Assembly: GCF_006968745.1 (NCBI RefSeq)
Contig: NZ_CP030118.1
Location: 6,840,284-6,904,283, forward strand
DNA from: Brasilonema sennae CENA114
GTDB taxonomy: Bacteria; Cyanobacteriota; Cyanobacteriia; Cyanobacteriales; Nostocaceae
Length of the DNA stretch: 64,000 nt
Reading direction: 5' to 3'
The translations under genes were made by a program, and so were the position numbers. Position 1 is the first letter of the stretch. Each line of letters begins with the position of its first letter. The notes beneath the pieces were generated by a model. The model made no database searches. It was given only the letters and a program-made list of their open reading frames with translations, and had not been told where the DNA came from. Positions 33,320-42,049 of the stretch are shown in pieces.

Positions 33320-33555
33320 TAATGACCCTTACGGGTTCGCCCTATGGCTAACGCCACGCCTTACGGCGAACGCCAGTCGCCTGACGCCACATTCTTCAAC
33401 GGGGGGAACCCTCCGCAGTCGCCACAACGGGGGGAACCCCCGCAAGGCGCTGCTCTCCGCACAGAAGTGGCTCCGGAGGGTTTCCCTCCCGCAGCGCTGG
33501 ACTCACCAGTTCCCTACGGAGGGAAACCCTCCTGCAGTGCTGGCTCACTGATCAC
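33320..33555. repeat. Block of modular GC-rich palindromic repeats
   Basis: The stretch strings together small hairpins and shared words: ACCCTTACGGGT, GCCACGCCTTACGGCGAAC, ACAACGGGGGGAACCCCCGC, GCAAGGCGCTGCTCTCCGC and GGAGGGTTTCCCTCC. The same words recur in other order near 34.8 and 42.1-42.4 kb. An open frame across it is made of repeat sequence and is not a gene. Confidence 0.7.
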
Positions 33556-33661
33556 TAGTTATTGTTTCATCTTGTAACAACCTATTTCCTTATCTTGGCA
33601 AAACAGTGAAAAGTAGTAAACGAAATGTTCAATATCTTTTGAAATTGAGAGGTTTCAAACA

Positions 33662-33760
33662 ATGTCTATTTCAGATACCCAAGTGTACATTGCTCTAGTT
33701 GTCGCGCTGATTCCAGGCATTCTGGCTTGGCGTTTGTGTACAACACTTTACAATTCATAA
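33662..33760 (+). CDS. psaM: Photosystem I reaction centre subunit XII
   Basis: A 32-residue protein, MSISDTQVYIALVVALIPG then ILAWRLCTTLYNS, with one membrane helix. It matches PsaM, a small PSI subunit near the trimer axis in cyanobacteria. GAGAGG at 33647-33652 lies 9 bases before the start. It is a single gene, preceded by a block of dispersed repeats. Confidence 0.95.
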   Translation: MSISDTQVYIALVVALIPGILAWRLCTTLYNS

Positions 33761-33995
33761 GACCCTGAAGAGCTGAGTAACCTGGTAGTACGGGGTACAG
33801 TTCTCGGACTTTTGCGGTATTGTCGTAAATTGTTCGAGACTGTATACGTATAAATGCCAGGTTTTTTACTTGACAGATGATCAGTGTACCAAGTCCGAAA
33901 AAATTGAAGTAATATGGCAGCTAAACAAAACTGCAAAAGACGCAGGTGTGCATTTGGCATGCGTCTACTCATTTAGCGAGGTTCTTTTTATCACC

Positions 33996-34400
33996 ATGAA
34001 CGCATTTCAACCCTCTAGACTTCCGGTACAACCACCACAACAGCGTCGAGTCACTCCTCGACGGAAGCGGCATCTTCGTCAACGCTCTTATCAAGTGATG
34101 GCACTGGAAACTACGGCAAAGATAGCTGTTAACGTTGTCATTTCAACAGCAGCAGTCTCTGCTCTCATGCAGCTTTTACCTTATCATTGGTCGCAGCAAG
34201 AAAAATTACGAACAATCCGCATTGATGTCAATCAGATGGAAGAACGTGTATATCAGTTGCAGGGAGAATTTAGCCGTAATTTCGATCCGCGCCAAGCTAA
34301 GATGATTATGCAAGAACAGGGCTATCGATTTGACCCTAATCAGCGTCAGGTCGTGTTCCCAAAAGATACTATAGAACATAAACAACCAGAATCAAACTAA
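33996..34400 (+). CDS. Conserved cyanobacterial protein with one membrane helix and coiled coil
   Basis: About 134 residues from ATG 33996; the open frame continues upstream, but that part (from 33870) looks non-conserved. A basic head (RRVTPRRKRHLRQRSYQ) precedes a helix (ALETTAKIAVNVVISTAAVSALMQLL), then a short coiled coil (EKLRTIRIDVNQMEERVYQLQGEFSR) and a tail RFDPNQRQVVFP. The topology recalls septum-type small bitopic proteins such as FtsB/FtsL, but no specific identity can be claimed. Confidence 0.6.
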   Translation: MNAFQPSRLPVQPPQQRRVTPRRKRHLRQRSYQVMALETTAKIAVNVVISTAAVSALMQLLPYHWSQQEKLRTIRIDVNQMEERVYQLQGEFSRNFDPRQAKMIMQEQGYRFDPNQRQVVFPKDTIEHKQPESN

Positions 34401-34521
34401 TTCCCTTCCTTGTAATTGTTATTCCATAAACAAATTTGGAATTTGGTAGTAAAGCTAAAAGCTGATAGTTCATAGCTAGTCGCTTACTATCTAGGAGCTT
34501 GACTAAATAGCCAAATACTTT
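34401..34521. other. Spacer with no recognised feature
   Basis: The 120 bases before the inverted-repeat segment hold no gene. CTTGACTAAA at 34498-34507 is also the reverse complement of TTTAGTCAAG at 34925-34934, giving a second, nested inverted match around the same segment. Confidence 0.3.
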
Positions 34522-34931
34522 ACTAAACTTTTTCATAATTAGTCATAAAGAGAAGTTTGACACAGTTGTAGCTTTCTGATACTTTAGTGACAATGCTGAA
34601 AACCAAAGCCCAAAATCATCTGGTTTGTAAACCACAGCTGATTCAAAACTAGCAAGCCTGTAAAAAGGTCGAACTGGAGATCACGATTCGTTAAATTTGC
34701 TGAAAATAATGGATGAACAATAGCTAAAAGCTTCAAGAAAAATTGCTCGGAGTCAAAAAAAATAGGCTGGCCTACACCCGAATTTACGCCTGTAGGACGG
34801 CAGGTGCTACAACGGGGGGAACCCCCGCAACGCACTGCCTCACAAGAAGGAGCCGACTCCCTTGGTAGAAGCAGGAAGCAAACCCTCTAAAGTTTCCTTT
34901 AGTTGAATGACTAGGTTTGAAAAAGTTTAGT
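34522..34931. mobile_element. 410-base segment with inverted ends (decayed element?)
   Basis: ACTAAACTTTTTCA at 34522-34535 and TGAAAAAGTTTAGT at 34918-34931 are exact inverted repeats, and the match continues inward at TAGTCAT after four bases. Inside are a GC-rich repeat block (GCTACAACGGGGGGAACCCC, 34809-34828) and a stretch with no clear gene. The size suits a non-autonomous element into which a palindromic repeat was inserted. Confidence 0.5.
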
Positions 34932-35046
34932 CAAGTTTTGTATAGCAGCTATATAGTTATCATCTATTAGCCATTACACCGTTATCAGGATGTTTCTCAC
35001 TCTGTGTTTCATACAGAGGCTATGCCAGTGACGATGAATGCAATAT

Positions 35047-35769
35047 CTACCAGGTAGGATGCTGCGTTGGTAGCAACTCGTGTAACCAATTTTCGACTTG
35101 TAAACGTAAGTGTGAACCGGACTCTCCCGTTTTGAAGCTAGGATAAGGCAGTTGAGTCAAGGCGCGACGATAATCGGCGATCGCACAATTCCAATCTCCC
35201 CAAAGATGATAAGTCCTACCTCGTTCTGCTAGAACATGACCTTCTAATTGATTAAACAGCAGAGCAACCTCAAAATTTTCAATTGCCTCTTCGTATTGCC
35301 CTAAATCACGCAAGGTTATACCTCGGTTTATCCACGCCCTAACGTGGCTTGGGTTGAGATCTAAAGCCCGATCATAATCAGCAATTGCTTCTGCTAACTC
35401 TCCACATGCGGCATAGTAATTTGCCCGGTTATTATAAGCACTGGCTAATTTCGGATTAAGTTGCAATGCTGTGTTATAATCGCAAAACGCTTTTTGCGTT
35501 TCACCACTTTGAAAATAAATTAGCCCTCGATTGTTGTAATCAATAGCGTTGTGCGGATGACGATGAATTAATTGATTCAACAGGGCGATCGCCTCAATGT
35601 AATGCCCTTGTTGGGCTTTTGTTATAGCATCCGAGCGCAAGTAGGTGTCCCCAAAAGATTTACTGCTACCGTTAGTCCCTTGCTCCTGTCGTACTTTTGT
35701 AGTGTGTGAGACACATGGGTTGCGGTGATTTTGTTCGCCACCAAATGGGAAAGATGAATGAGTGTTCAT
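35047..35769 (-). CDS. TPR-repeat protein
   Basis: 240 residues. After a Ser/Thr-rich head there are about five tetratricopeptide repeats, with clear consensus words: AIDYNNRGLIYFQSGETQKAFCDYNTALQLNP, ASAYNNRANYYAACGELAEAIADYDRALDLNP, VRAWINRGITLRDLGQYEEAIENFEVAL. TPR units form a helical scaffold for protein contacts. No signal peptide is apparent. The gene stands alone, with about 640 bases of repeat-bearing DNA downstream and 440 upstream. The partner cannot be guessed. Confidence 0.8.
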   Translation of the reverse strand: MNTHSSFPFGGEQNHRNPCVSHTTKVRQEQGTNGSSKSFGDTYLRSDAITKAQQGHYIEAIALLNQLIHRHPHNAIDYNNRGLIYFQSGETQKAFCDYNTALQLNPKLASAYNNRANYYAACGELAEAIADYDRALDLNPSHVRAWINRGITLRDLGQYEEAIENFEVALLFNQLEGHVLAERGRTYHLWGDWNCAIADYRRALTQLPYPSFKTGESGSHLRLQVENWLHELLPTQHPTW

Positions 35770-36213
35770 ATATTACTACCTGAGCGGCTTGCTCTGTGAG
35801 ATCAACTTATAAGGTTCCAAGCTTCTGTGGTTTTCTAACTGTGTCACTTGTTAAGGTGTCTATGAGTCATTCATAAGTAATGCCACAAGCCCTTATAGCA
35901 TAAGAGTTTACGGCGACCAGAGCCAGAGGTTGCCTGATCTGTGTTTAACCAGATAAACGTAAAGCATACCCAATAGATGCTTGAATCTAATAATTGATAC
36001 GTCTTCCCCAAGGCAAATTCCAGATAATATAAAGATTAATTTAGTAGACTATTCAAGTAGCGTAGGCAACAAATTGATAAAATGCCAGAATGCCCGCATA
36101 AAAAAAACTCCCCAACTCAAGTGTCAGAGCACAGAAGAACAAAAACACCTCTTATGCTGCGTTGCGGAATTTTAAATTCTCTCTGTTTTTGGAAGTTTTG
36201 ATAAAATATTCTT
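35770..36213. other. Intergenic region, no gene seen
   Basis: About 440 bases between two divergent genes. A short open frame at 35981-36175 has no family-like sequence. The promoters of both neighbours must be here, but I cannot point to them. Confidence 0.35.
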
Positions 36214-36678
36214 ATGACAACCGTTACCTCCTACTCCAATGCTCCTGATTTAGTAGCCGATGATTACATTGTGATCGGATTGGCAACTTGCTTTGTCAAA
36301 GAAGATGGAGAAGTATATCAGATCGAGGTTATAGAACCTATTGCCTCTGCATCACTGGAAACACTTGTTAAAGGTATTCCTACCTCCTTCAAGCTTGCTT
36401 GCGCCACAACTTTGGGATCTGTGCTGGACCAAGACAAATCTCAAATGCCTCCTGAGTTTCCCCAGACGGCTCAATTTGGTGATGATTTTGTGGAACGGGC
36501 GATCGCCGCAGCTCGCACATACAAGCGTCGTGAAGCTGCTAAATCTCTGATACCTTTGGGCACAACTTATACAGATTTTAAATATTCTACTGAACGCAAG
36601 CGGGTGTTAAATGTCTCGCGAGTTGTCACCAAAGAAGATAACGTCAAACAGCACCCCAATACTCATAAAGTTCTTTAA
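36214..36678 (+). CDS. Conserved hypothetical protein
   Basis: 154 residues, soluble, with no signal peptide. It starts with a variable head and then DLVADDYIVIGLATCFVKEDGEVYQIEVIEPI, which looks like a beta-rich region, followed by helical DDFVERAIAAARTYKRREAAKSLIPLGTTYTDF and a charged C-terminus. I recognise it only as a type of conserved small protein of cyanobacteria. Monocistronic; the next gene (GST) follows after about 80 bases. Confidence 0.6.
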   Translation: MTTVTSYSNAPDLVADDYIVIGLATCFVKEDGEVYQIEVIEPIASASLETLVKGIPTSFKLACATTLGSVLDQDKSQMPPEFPQTAQFGDDFVERAIAAARTYKRREAAKSLIPLGTTYTDFKYSTERKRVLNVSRVVTKEDNVKQHPNTHKVL

Positions 36679-36758
36679 TCGGTTATTTACTTTCAGTCTC
36701 AGAAATCACAATATAATTACTGATGACTGATGGTTGTTAACTGTTTACTGATTTGCTC

Positions 36759-37316
36759 ATGCTAAAACTTTATGGCGGCGCACGTAGTCGTGCATCAATT
36801 GCTCAGTGGTACTTAGAGGAACTAGAAATTCCCTATGAATTTGTCAAGCTTGATATGCAAGCAGGTGAGCATCGTCAGCCTGAGTATCTGGCAATTAACC
36901 CAATAGGCAAAGTCCCAGCAATTGTTGATGGAGATTTCCAGCTTTGGGAATCTGGGGCAATTTTGCTATATTTAGCAGACAAGTATGGTAAATCTGCCCA
37001 CTCTCCAGAGGAACAAGCCCAATTAGCTCAATGGGTGTTGTTTGCCAATGCGACTTTGGGACCAGGAATTTTTGGGGAAGAAAACCGAGAACGAGAAATG
37101 CCGAACTTGATGACTGTTTTGAATGGAATTTTCGAGCATCAACCTTTTTTGCTGGGTAATGAATTCACAGTTGCTGACGTGGCTGTAGGTTCTATTCTCT
37201 CTTACATTCCCATCCTGCTCAAGTTAGATCTAAGCCCCTACCCGGCTGTATTAAACTACATGAAACAGATATCTGAACGTCCAGCTTTTCAAATAAGTAT
37301 AGGCGGACGCAGTTAA
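36759..37316 (+). CDS. Glutathione S-transferase family protein
   Basis: About 185 residues from ATG 36759 (a TTG two codons upstream is also open). The thioredoxin-like N-terminal domain reads LKLYGGARSRASIAQWYLEEL, with a possible catalytic Ser/Arg pair, and NPIGKVPAIVDGDFQLWESGAILLYLADKYG contains the cis-proline and glutathione gamma-glutamyl site (ESGAI). The helical C-terminal domain ends GNEFTVADVAVGSILSYIP, with the N-capping box of the GST core. A cytosolic detoxifying or reducing role is likely; the substrate is unknown. Confidence 0.9.
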   Translation: MLKLYGGARSRASIAQWYLEELEIPYEFVKLDMQAGEHRQPEYLAINPIGKVPAIVDGDFQLWESGAILLYLADKYGKSAHSPEEQAQLAQWVLFANATLGPGIFGEENREREMPNLMTVLNGIFEHQPFLLGNEFTVADVAVGSILSYIPILLKLDLSPYPAVLNYMKQISERPAFQISIGGRS

Positions 37317-37341
37317 TCACTCGCTTACGCTCATATTCGCT

Positions 37342-37381
37342 CATTCACTGATTCAAAAAAATAATTTTGAATCAGCGAATG
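37342..37381. terminator. Bidirectional terminator between GST and YajQ genes
   Basis: CATTCACTGATTCAAAA (37342-37358) pairs with TTTTGAATCAGCGAATG (37365-37381) with one mismatch. A-run and T-run flank the loop. It serves convergent genes. Confidence 0.6.
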
Positions 37382-37398
37382 AAGGGAATAGCGGATGG

Positions 37399-37890
37399 CT
37401 AACGATAATTTGTAAACTGCAAAGCAACCGGAAAATCTTCTTGCTTTAGGCGTTGGATGACAGCTTGTAAATCATCTTTATTTTTAGCAGTCACACGTAC
37501 TGCGTCGCCTTGTATTGAAGGTTGTACTTTCTTAAATTCGTCACGAATCAACTTAGAAATTTGCTTAGCATTGTCCTGATCAATGCCTTTTTTAAGTTTG
37601 ATTTCTTGACGAACCCGGTTTCCACTAGATGATTCTACTTTGCCAAAATCAAATATTTTCTGCGAAAGATTGCGCTTTGCTGCTTTTTCCCGCAGTATGT
37701 TGTGTACGGATTCTAAAGTAAAATCACTGTCGGTGTTCACCGTTATACTTTCTTCACCTAACTCAACAGTTGTTTGAGTATCTTTGAGGTCGTAGCGACT
37801 TTTAATATCTCGTACAGCTTGGTCAATAGTGTTGACCAATTCTTGTCTGTCAAAATCGCTCACAATGTCAAAGGAATACGTAGAAGCCAT
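37399..37890 (-). CDS. YajQ-family nucleotide-binding protein
   Basis: 163 residues. Typical opening STYSFDIVSDFDRQELVNTIDQAVRDIKSRYDLK, then the second ferredoxin-like domain with KLKKGIDQDNAKQISKLIRDEFKKVQPSIQGDAVRVTAKNKDDLQAVI. Members bind cyclic di-GMP or RNA; in Xanthomonas a YajQ protein acts with a transcription factor on virulence. In cyanobacteria its partner is unknown. Length matches the family. Convergent with the GST gene. Confidence 0.93.
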   Translation of the reverse strand: MASTYSFDIVSDFDRQELVNTIDQAVRDIKSRYDLKDTQTTVELGEESITVNTDSDFTLESVHNILREKAAKRNLSQKIFDFGKVESSSGNRVRQEIKLKKGIDQDNAKQISKLIRDEFKKVQPSIQGDAVRVTAKNKDDLQAVIQRLKQEDFPVALQFTNYR

Positions 37891-38014
37891 AGAAGATTCT
37901 AGATTTTAAATTTTGCATTTTGGATTGGTAATTGATTTTTATTAGTTGTTAGTGGTTATGGAATTTTTTACTAACCAATAAATGATTAACCACTAACTAA
38001 TGCTCATTTGCTCA

Positions 38015-38410
38015 TTAGCTATTTGCTTGAATGATGCTCAGGACAATAAGACTAGCAGATCCAAGGGAGCCGATGCCAAACATGAGCGAGCGTAAAACGG
38101 GTATATTCAAAATATAAAAAATGGAGTATAGCAACCTAGCTACAAGAAAAGCGATGGTAGCCGCTACAGCTAGGGGAGAAAAAACACCCGTTACGTATGC
38201 CATTAATGCTGCGGCCGAAAAAATCATAAACGCTTCATACGAGTTTTGGTGTGCCCAAGTTGCTCGTTGAGCGTATGGTGGTAGCTTATCAAACATGGCG
38301 CGGGGAGCAGACAAATCATACCCAACACGAACACGGGCATAAGCTACCACTAAAAACGGTAGATAGATGAGTGCTGCAGCAGCTGCAATAGAGTACAAAA
38401 AAATAGTCAT
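38015..38410 (-). CDS. MAPEG-family membrane protein
   Basis: 131 residues with four hydrophobic helices. It carries RATWAHQNSYEAFMIFSAAALMAYVTG, with the conserved N-x-x-E of MAPEG proteins, and VARLLYSIFYILNIPVLRSLMFGIG. Eukaryotic MAPEG members handle glutathione and eicosanoids; bacterial members are poorly known, and some have glutathione transferase activity. Inner or thylakoid membrane location is likely. A GST gene lies 700 bases away. Confidence 0.85.
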   Translation of the reverse strand: MTIFLYSIAAAAALIYLPFLVVAYARVRVGYDLSAPRAMFDKLPPYAQRATWAHQNSYEAFMIFSAAALMAYVTGVFSPLAVAATIAFLVARLLYSIFYILNIPVLRSLMFGIGSLGSASLIVLSIIQANS

Positions 38411-38440
38411 TAGTCAAATACAAAAGTCAATGACACATGA

Positions 38441-38944
38441 TTAATCAAAGTAGAATAATGTCACCACCTTTCTTTGTTCTTCTGCATCTTTACAAGTTTG
38501 CAGCAGGATGCCGCTGTCGTGAAATGCAAAACATATCAGTTGCTGGCAGCGGGAGACAATCTCCTTGTTGCACAAGTAACTGGCTTCGGCAAGAGACATA
38601 TGATCCTTGCTAGCATTTTCCACTAGATGCATCACCTTTTCTAATTGCTGACGCGATTCATGAGGTTGGCGTTCTAAACTTTGAGGTAGAATCACCGTTA
38701 ACAAATTCGGATCAGCCCGCATTGCTCCCCTAATAGCAGCTGAATTTGTACCCGTAGCGCCAGAGGTGATCATTCGATTACCGGATAAAACCAAGGCGTA
38801 GGTCATCATCTCAATTAGATTCTGATGGGTAATGGGGACATGACGGGAACCCAGCAAGGCAATTCGCTTAGAACCTGTTTGCTGGATTGTCGCCAGTTCT
38901 TGCGCTAATGTATCGACGTTGATAAGGTCTGTTGACTGACTCAA
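38441..38944 (-). CDS. DprA-like Rossmann protein (DNA recombination-mediator type)
   Basis: 167 residues. RIALLGSRHVPITHQNLIEMMTYALVLSGNRMITSGATGTNSAAIRGAMRAD has the Rossmann-type loop of the DprA/SMF and LOG-related group (GSR..., SGxATGxNSAA). In DprA this fold loads RecA onto incoming single-stranded DNA. This protein is shorter and lacks the DprA wing domains, so function in DNA uptake is only suggested. Cyanobacterial copies carry the name DNA recombination-mediator protein A. It ends 30 bases upstream of the MAPEG gene start. Confidence 0.78.
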   Translation of the reverse strand: MSQSTDLINVDTLAQELATIQQTGSKRIALLGSRHVPITHQNLIEMMTYALVLSGNRMITSGATGTNSAAIRGAMRADPNLLTVILPQSLERQPHESRQQLEKVMHLVENASKDHMSLAEASYLCNKEIVSRCQQLICFAFHDSGILLQTCKDAEEQRKVVTLFYFD

Positions 38945-39044
38945 AGACGGACAAAATCAGATTAAACGACCTAGCTATTGTAACAGACGTAGGGGAGTTC
39001 TCTGTCAGCGATTTGTCATGTAGTCATGCTATTTTTCTATTTGC

Positions 39045-39575
39045 TTAACTTAATAGCCCAATTGCTTGTTCACACCAAGCAAGCCAATATGTTTCATAAC
39101 TTATGCCATTGAGTAGAGTCAGGTACTGAAATTTTGCTTGTTCTGGCAGTTGTTGAGGATTTTTGAAGTATTGTTGCTCTAAAACTTTGTATGTAGACAA
39201 TTTTTCTTGGTGGCTGTGACGATGACGCTCTAACTCTTCCAAAATTGTCTGCTTTTGAGCAACATAACCGCTAAAAATTTTCACCAGTAAATCGTCTTTT
39301 ATTGGTGTGGGTTCACATGGCTGTGCAATCCACTTCTTAAGCTGCTGTTTACCCTCTTGTGTAACTTGGTAAAGCTTTTTATCTGGGCGTCCTTCTTGCG
39401 GTATTGTCTCGGAGGCAATCCAGCCTTGAGCTTCGAGTTTAGATAACTCCCGATAAATTTGCTGGTGACTTGCTGACCAGAAAAAGCCGACTGAACCATC
39501 AAATTGCTTGGCTAAATCATACCCACTACAGGAATGATCCACCAGAGATGCCAATATTGCGTGAGCTAAAGCCAT
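39045..39575 (-). CDS. PadR-family transcriptional regulator
   Basis: About 176 residues from ATG 39575, supported by AAGGAG 7 bases upstream on the minus strand; in-frame earlier codons overlap the operator. The winged helix runs ALAHAILASLVDHSCSGYDLAKQFDGSVGFFWSASHQQIYRELSKLEAQGWI and RPDKKLYQVTQEGKQQLKKWI. The C-terminal coiled coil (LEELERHRHSHQEKLSTYKVLEQQYF) dimerises. It diverges from a monooxygenase-like gene, with two operator-like palindromes between. Confidence 0.92.
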   Translation of the reverse strand: MALAHAILASLVDHSCSGYDLAKQFDGSVGFFWSASHQQIYRELSKLEAQGWIASETIPQEGRPDKKLYQVTQEGKQQLKKWIAQPCEPTPIKDDLLVKIFSGYVAQKQTILEELERHRHSHQEKLSTYKVLEQQYFKNPQQLPEQAKFQYLTLLNGISYETYWLAWCEQAIGLLS

Positions 39576-39591
39576 AGGAATTCTCCTTGAC

Positions 39592-39640
39592 ATATGCAAC
39601 TAATTGAATATATTTTATTTATATGCAATTAGTTGCATAT
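39592..39640. promoter_or_regulatory. Two operator-like palindromes for the PadR regulator
   Basis: ATATGCAATTAGTTGCATAT at 39621-39640 is a near-perfect palindrome (arms ATATGCAA/TTGCATAT). A second, imperfect copy ATATGCAACTAATTGAATAT lies at 39592-39611. As a pair they also form a 15-base inverted repeat. They lie just upstream of the PadR start, suited to autorepression and control of the divergent gene. Confidence 0.7.
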
Positions 39641-39695
39641 TTACAAGTTGCATACAAAGCTCCTCAAAACTCTCAACACAAAGGAAAAACGTCAA

Positions 39696-40181
39696 ATGGT
39701 ATTAGTTTCAGTCACACGCTTGCATCTGGTGTCACCTCGTTATTTTCCAGGCTTTTTATGGCACACTGCGCTTTCATCATGGCAAATCGTTAACATTCCT
39801 GGGTTTTTGGGCGGTCAACTTATAGGTGACAAGCAGGCAGGCGCTTGGACTGTGACGCTTTGGAAGGATGAGTCAGCAATGCGACAGTACCGTAACTCTG
39901 GGGCACATCGCCAAGCTATGCGATATCTGCCCCGTTGGTGTGATGAAGCCGCAGTTGTTCACTGGCAGCAAGAAGATACAACTTTACCTGAAGCCTCAGA
40001 AGCTTACCGCCGAATGGTGTCTGAGGGACACTTCACCAAAGTGCTTCAGCCATCAGATAATCAGCAAAAGCGGCAAATTCCAGAACCAGCATCACCAAAG
40101 GGAGTACCACTACATCCCAGAAAAAAAAGTAAGGGTACCGCATCCCAGTACGATACCCCTACTCTCGATCTTCATGACTGA
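39696..40181 (+). CDS. Antibiotic-biosynthesis-monooxygenase/DUF3291-like protein
   Basis: 161 residues from ATG 39696, with AAGGA 10 bases upstream. VLVSVTRLHLVSPRYFPGFLWHTALSSWQIVNIPGFLGGQLIGDKQAGAWTVTLWKDESAMRQYRNSGAHRQAM shows the ferredoxin-like alpha/beta barrel pattern of ABM-type small monooxygenases and haem-degrading relatives, including the Trp-Lys-Asp end of the third strand. The last 60 residues are basic and low in complexity. Controlled, probably, by the divergent PadR. Substrate unknown. Confidence 0.68.
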   Translation: MVLVSVTRLHLVSPRYFPGFLWHTALSSWQIVNIPGFLGGQLIGDKQAGAWTVTLWKDESAMRQYRNSGAHRQAMRYLPRWCDEAAVVHWQQEDTTLPEASEAYRRMVSEGHFTKVLQPSDNQQKRQIPEPASPKGVPLHPRKKSKGTASQYDTPTLDLHD

Positions 40182-40204
40182 ATCGAACTTAGTGTTAAAA
40201 ATTT

Positions 40205-41299
40205 TCAAGATATCGCCGCAGCTGGATTTAAATTCAGCAAAGCAAGCAAGCGATCAACATCAAAATGTTGAGCCATGAGATGGCGAATGCACTCGACTTT
40301 TAGGGGTTCATGGACACGAACTGTACCAAAAGTGCGGTCGATAATTTCCACAGTTGTTAAGGTATCTAAATCAACTGATAAGATTGGGATTTCAAGTTCT
40401 TCTGCACGATTGAGGATGAAGGAGGGAGGAGGTAATTGTCCGGTGAGGATTAGGCATTGGGTGGAAGTTTCCAAAGCCGCTTGCTGAATTTCTACGCGAT
40501 CGCCCCCTGTAACTACTGCCATATTCCGGCGCATAGCAAAATACTTCACCGCTGCATTCACATTCATCGCCCCAATTGCCAAACTTTCCACCATCAAATC
40601 CAGGCGATCGCCACAACAAAGAACTTCAGCCTTTAACTGGTTTACCAGTTCGCGCACGCTAACACTGCATAACAATACACTTTTCGGTAACATCCCCAGC
40701 ACAGGGATACCCTGCTGTTCTAGAAATGGACGAATAGTGGTGTTGACGGCTTGTAATTGTTCTGCGGGGATATCGTTGATCACAACACCAACTAAGCGAT
40801 CGCCCAGACGCTGTTTAGCACACAATAGTGCTTCAACTAAAAGCAGCGATTTGTAACGGGCTACTAAAAGTATCGCAGCATCCACCACTTCTGCTACTTG
40901 CAGCAAAGACAAATCAAACAAACTGCCTTCTTCTAAGTTACCTGGACCTTCTAGTAACACCAAGTCGCCAACTTGTATTTGCGAATATTGCACTTGCAGC
41001 AAGTTTTGGTAGTTGGTTTTGTCTAACCCTTGCAAACGTTTTTGCACGGCGACTTCATTTAAAGCCAGCATCGTGGCTGCAACGCGGTTTTTTGGTAAGT
41101 TGAGATTGTTAGCAATAAATTGAACATCCTCCTCAACCATCGTTCCTGCAGATTCACTTAAACAAGTACCTAGCGGTTTGCCATAGGCAATGTCCAGCCC
41201 GTTTTGTTGTAGTTGATAAGACAAACCTAGGACTGTTGCAGATTTACCACAGTAAGCCTCCGTAGATCCAATTAATAAATACTTAGCGGATTTTGGCAC
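40205..41299 (-). CDS. Phosphotransacetylase-family protein (BioD-like P-loop plus DRTGG domain)
   Basis: 364 residues from GTG 41299, with GGAG 7 bases upstream on the minus strand. The P-loop is GSTEAYCGKSATVLGLS at the N-terminus; KPLGTCLSE and LVLLEGPGNLEEGSLFDLSLLQVAEVVDAAILLVARY are further parts of the dethiobiotin-synthetase-like NTPase fold. The C-terminal third is a DRTGG domain (NMAVVTGGDRVEIQQAALETSTQCLILTG). This is the N-terminal two domains of long Pta proteins without the acetyltransferase. A regulatory or ligand-binding role is likely; enzymatic phosphotransacetylation is not expected. Confidence 0.8.
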   Translation of the reverse strand: MPKSAKYLLIGSTEAYCGKSATVLGLSYQLQQNGLDIAYGKPLGTCLSESAGTMVEEDVQFIANNLNLPKNRVAATMLALNEVAVQKRLQGLDKTNYQNLLQVQYSQIQVGDLVLLEGPGNLEEGSLFDLSLLQVAEVVDAAILLVARYKSLLLVEALLCAKQRLGDRLVGVVINDIPAEQLQAVNTTIRPFLEQQGIPVLGMLPKSVLLCSVSVRELVNQLKAEVLCCGDRLDLMVESLAIGAMNVNAAVKYFAMRRNMAVVTGGDRVEIQQAALETSTQCLILTGQLPPPSFILNRAEELEIPILSVDLDTLTTVEIIDRTFGTVRVHEPLKVECIRHLMAQHFDVDRLLALLNLNPAAAIS

Positions 41300-41613
41300 G
41301 CATGCACTCCTACTTTACAAAAGTTTAGGTAACTTTCAACATTTAGCAGTCAGTTTGATTTTAGCTGTAGATAGCCTATCCACAAAACTTACGGACACGC
41401 TGCTTTGGGATTCGCACAATTTTTCTATAGGAGGCACAAAAAAGCAAGGTATACGAGCTTTGCCGGTACCGCTCAAGGGAACTCCTACTCAACCATAGGA
41501 ATAATTGCTCAACTTAAGGAAATGTTGATGATTCTAACAACAGCTTTTTTTTACGGTAGCATAGCCAAAACCGACAATGATAGAATGACCTGGTCAAAAT
41601 AGCGTATAATACT
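41300..41613. other. Intergenic region, no convincing gene
   Basis: About 310 bases. A 65-residue open frame at 41405-41602 has no recognisable motif or clear ribosome site. GGTATACGAGCTTTGCCGGTACCG is moderately GC-rich, but I cannot assign it. Confidence 0.3.
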
Positions 41614-41985
41614 TCACTCAAAACGCAGAAGTTTGCGGTAAAATACTTGAGAAAAATCAGTGACGTGATAGCGTTCGTAATTTTCTATGAATTCAATTAA
41701 AAAATTAATAAACTCAAAGCTTGCCATCATGACTTCATAACTCAACTCGGCGTTGCCATCAAACTGCATTCGGCAACGGGTTAAGTCTGAGGGCAGAGTC
41801 GCAACATTCCAAGTGGCGACAAAGGGAATGTTATCACTGCCTTCTATCTTGCGGTATCCCTCCAAAACACCCTTTTGATAAAGACTAATCGCATAAGGTA
41901 AGAAGTTACGCTTGTTACCCTGAATGTAGGGCAAGTAGACGCTTGCTTGTTGTTGAGTAGCGGGGTGCAATTGTTCAAATGACAT
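41614..41985 (-). CDS. Conserved hypothetical protein
   Basis: 123 residues from ATG 41985, set by AGGAG 10 bases upstream on the minus strand; the frame stays open upstream through a repeat, which is not coding. The protein is a single compact domain: MSFEQLHPATQQQASVYLPYIQGNKRNFLPYAISLYQKGVLEG, a middle section VATWNVATLPSDLTRCRMQFDGN, and an aromatic end FEFINFLIEFIENYERYHVTDFSQVFY. No motif is known to me. Soluble, no signal peptide. Confidence 0.6.
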   Translation of the reverse strand: MSFEQLHPATQQQASVYLPYIQGNKRNFLPYAISLYQKGVLEGYRKIEGSDNIPFVATWNVATLPSDLTRCRMQFDGNAELSYEVMMASFEFINFLIEFIENYERYHVTDFSQVFYRKLLRFE

Positions 41986-42049
41986 TTTATAAATACTCCT
42001 TAAGTAACTTGACTCTTTGCGTAGTTTAATGATTTGTGTCCTCAAAAAG

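Noticed and set aside
33344..33577. 77-residue open frame before psaM
   Set aside because: Translation of the dispersed repeat block (ends of other repeats give similar residues); the real gene nearby is psaM.
34584..34835. 83-residue minus-strand open frame
   Set aside because: Lies within the inverted-repeat segment, begins in a GC-rich repeat, and shows no known motif; coding status cannot be supported.
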